From positions 84,731,700 through 84,795,699 of the forward strand of contig NC_037673.1 of the NCBI RefSeq assembly GCF_003255815.1: a DNA stretch of 64,000 bases, given 5' to 3'. The translations under genes were made by a program, and so were the position numbers. The DNA comes from Theropithecus gelada (lineage: Eukaryota > Chordata > Mammalia > Primates > Cercopithecidae). The notes under the pieces are model-generated. The model saw only the letters and a program-made list of their open reading frames with translations, had not been told where the DNA came from and made no database searches. This document shows, piece by piece, positions 60,955-64,000 of this stretch (positions are counted from its first letter, which is position 1; each line of letters opens with the position of its first letter).

Positions 60955-61020
60955 ATGTCTCCAGGGCTTAGGACAGCCATTGGCACTAGGTGCTTAGAAA
61001 TCTTTGGTGAATGAGTGAAG
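60955..61020 (+). repeat. L2 3' end, sense
   Basis: 'ccagggcttaggacagccat' and 'ggcactaggtgcttagaaat' with 'tgaatgagtgaa' are the L2 tail. Confidence 0.6.
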
Positions 61021-61089
61021 TACTATCTCCAAGGAAACTGATACTTAAATGAGACTTAAGGAACACTCCTTTCAGGGCATACAATACCA

Positions 61090-61262
61090 ATTGTAACTGG
61101 GGTTAAAGCAAGGACTCTGTTCTAATCTCTACTCTATCACTTACTTTTGGCTGACCACAGGAAAATTACTTAATCTCGCTAAGCTAATCCTCTTATAGTG
61201 AAAGTGGGGTTAGAATTGTGTCTCCCTAATATGGATATTGTGAGATTTAAGCCAGTCATCTA
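61090..61262 (+). repeat. MIR, sense
   Basis: 'ctactctatcacttactttt', 'ggaaaattacttaatctcgc' and 'gatattgtgagatttaagcc' are MIR blocks in order. Confidence 0.75.
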
Positions 61263-64000
61263 AAGATAGTGGGATGGTGAGCTTGAATCACAGTCTTATT
61301 CACTACGGCCAGGTTGCTCCAGTGTCTGGTTAGGTGAAATTGTCTAAGCTCACATTGGATCCCAGCAAATATGAGAGCCAGCAGCAATGGTGATGAAGTT
61401 CAGGAGTGTGCACAGAGTTTTCTAGAGCATTTTCTGGCACAGCGGCATTTGGGTTTGAAGCTACCTCCCCATGTAGGGCAGGATGAGAACAGATAATAAC
61501 TAAGGGGTAGGAAGCAGGGCATTAGCAAAAGCTGGGCAGGACCATAAAAAAGTGAGGTTGGAATGCAGACATGGCCCCAAGTCCTAGAATAAAATTAGGT
61601 GAGAGCCTCAGAAAAGTCAGAAGGATACGCTCTGCTTCAAGGTAGATGCTGAGGCTTTCTGTTCTAGTTAAAATAGCAGGAAAGGGAATGAAGAATTAGG
61701 GAGGGAGCTCTTTAGAGACTTCAGGGTCACCCAAGTTTTACTCTGCTCACGGGTTAAATATCTGGTAGGCATCAGAAATTAATTCCAAGTTGCACCATGT
61801 GAGATTGACAGTACCCATATGTATTCTGATTTGATATCATTGGCTCAGAAAAGTTAAGCTGGCTGTAGAGGCAAATGATAAAGAAACTTGGCAGGGGCTG
61901 ACACTAGTGCTGTAAGAGAAGAAATAAAAGCAAAGAGAGAAATAAGGAGAAGAAAATAAAGCTAAACAATACTGACCACAAAAAAAGAAACTAAACTTTT
62001 TAAAAATGAGTAAAGGACTTATTTCTCAGATCCAAAGTTTATCTGAGACAAAACTGGCTGATGCAGTGACTGTGAAGAATTTCCATATTTTCAAAGGAGC
62101 TGTGTCTGAGGCCTGCAAAGAAAAATAAATAAGCCACACTTCCTTTCCTCATCTCCTTCTTTTGGTGACCTAAAAGGTTAGAAAGAGTGCTCATATTAAA
62201 ACAGGATGGAAAGGGGCTACTGTTATCTCAAGAATCCCTGGGTCAGTGCTCTAAGAGAGATCTGAAAAAGAAAAGTGCTATCAAGAATTACCTGAGGCAA
62301 ACTGCTGGTGGCTAAAAAGCAATAGCAAGCATTAAGATAAGAGAAGATAGAGTTTATATCAATGTAAATAGGCCATAGGCATATCACAGCCTCCCACAGG
62401 CTAAAGGTCTGCAGAACAATTGCCATAAGAGAAATTCTGAACATGAAGTAGTGGGCCAGTACAGTCTGGGTAGGTCCCCACCAAGAAATATAAAGAAGGG
62501 AAAGACTTTGCAGTCTGGAGTGTAGGCCTTGTGGTAGGAGCCTAACAAAATGTCACGGGAAGGTAAACAGGCTGTGAAAATCCAGATAAGGTTGCTCTGT
62601 TTCAGACCAAGTTTAGCCATTTCAGTAAGCATTAATCCTTTAATCTGATCTTTACTCTTCCCCATTTTAGAACTTTACAGACATCGAGATTGTCAGTTAG
62701 AATTTGATATAGGCCCATGTATTCTTCACTTCTTATGTTTCTTGCCTTTCCACATGACCACAGGTACTCTTAGATGCCCACAAATGGTATGATTCATGAG
62801 GTATCAGTGACACACAAGCCACTCCATGTTTCTATTACAGTTCAGCTATTTTCCTCATGGTGCTACTCACTGGGAATTATCCCTCATGAACAGAGTTTTT
62901 GCAACATTTGCATGATAGGCTTTGGGGGCTGAGACCCAGAAACAGAGGAGTCATAAAGCCTGCATTTGAGTGATTGGGGGAAAAAGCTTAAAAATTGTCT
63001 AGTTAGTGATAATGCTGGAGCATCATTATGAATTTAAATAGAAGGTTAAATATTATAAGATAAACACTTATATACCCATCTTCGAATGTGTTAAATCTGA
63101 CTCCAATAAAGTACAAACCAGCAGTAGTTTTAGTACTTACCTGCTCATCATGTCTGAGGAAATGCCCAACGGCACCCTATGTTCCCTTTGAGTTGGTCCC
63201 TTTTCTCTTTCATGAGTTACAGTGGTGAATTAGGCATTCTTTGATTAAATATTGGACACAGCTTAGTGCGGGTAACTTGTCTTCAAGATATAGAGCAATC
63301 TAAAAACTGATTAAGACCTGGAAACCATTTTTGTTTTCAATTATACTCCTTTATTCTGTATGGATTTACAAACTTATTTATTTACTCACTAATCAATTTA
63401 AACAGTTTATAGGAATAGCACAATTAAAATAAATTTGAAAAGTGAATATTTAAAGCGTACTAAGTACATTGTTTAATTACTGTCTATTATAATAGCCTTT
63501 TCTAAGCACCATGGGAAATTTTCAGAGTGCAGCCAGGGGATATGACTTGACCATGCAAAGGATTGATGTGATTTGAATAAAGAATAGAGAATAAAACATT
63601 TGTTTGGCTCAAATTGGGCAATTTGATTTAAGAAGCACCAGAACAATACACAAAACTACATATGCCATCCAACTCTGTCAAGAAATACCATTCCAATGCT
63701 GCAGGGTTGTGCCAATTCATTCAGAATGCCATCTTCAGCCTGCCTCATATGGCAAGTCAGTAAAGAGTCACAACCATTTCCAGTTTCCTTTAATCCCTGG
63801 GAGATGGATTCAAGAGGCCAGTCTGCCTTTTTCACATTGCTGGGGAAATAAAGCTGAAATCACAAGTTTCCCTGATTGTTTCTAACTTTATAGTTCTCAG
63901 CAGCCATACAGAGGAAGTACTCCTCTAATATGTGCTGATTTTTATTGAGGACTGCAAATATTCAGACTCCAATTCTTTTTGAAATAAAGACAATGAGTAA
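61263..64000. other. Unassigned stretch to window end
   Basis: No gene, RNA or clear repeat was recognised in 2.7 kb. The 93-codon frame at 63604-63885 and the minus-strand frames at 62223-62665 have no family signature. An exon of a gene lying mainly outside the window cannot be excluded. Confidence 0.4.

Overview
The window looks like AT-rich, gene-poor nuclear DNA from a catarrhine primate, most likely human. The evidence is the repeat content: a nearly full-length L1PA element, four Alu copies (J and S/Y types), MLT1 (MaLR) LTRs, old L1M elements, and many fossil L2 and MIR fragments. I found no protein-coding gene, tRNA, snRNA or other functional RNA gene, no CRISPR array and no prokaryotic feature. 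The only recognisable coding sequence is the decayed ORF1 and ORF2 of L1. All family names come from pattern recognition, not a database search, so subfamily letters are provisional.

Layout. 1-5460: a short sense L1 ORF2 piece, then an inverted old L1M running on the minus strand from ORF2 through ORF1 to a GC-rich, internally repetitive 5'UTR, split by an AluJ, followed by a second L1M-type 5' region. 5461-9590: mostly unassigned DNA with an unusual interleaved inverted repeat (6618-6898) and a 5'-truncated AluJ. 9590-16690: an L1M 3' end split by a 6.2-kb L1PA with target-site duplications. 16691-20330: AluS with an 18-bp duplication, an L1M 5' region with an L1MA 3' end nested inside it, and an MLT1-like LTR. 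20331-31450: long L2 copies on both strands, MIRs, and a short minus-strand L1PA whose 5'UTR is joined directly to its 3'UTR (24419-25076). 31451-35189: a block with few recognisable repeats. 35190-50860: a 95-nt pure purine tract, two MLT1 LTRs, a truncated L1PA 3' end, and scattered MIR and L2. 50860-55780: four CA tracts, an A23 tract and an A/GAA tract. 55781-64000: MIR, L2, one AluS/Y, then unassigned DNA.

There is no operon-like or pathway-like cooperation between genes. The window reads as layered transposon insertions: L2 and MIR first, then L1M and MLT1, then AluJ and L1MA, then L1PA and AluS/Y. It could equally be intergenic or a large intron. The observations most worth following are the interleaved inverted repeat at 6618-6898 and the L1PA copy that lacks its whole interior.
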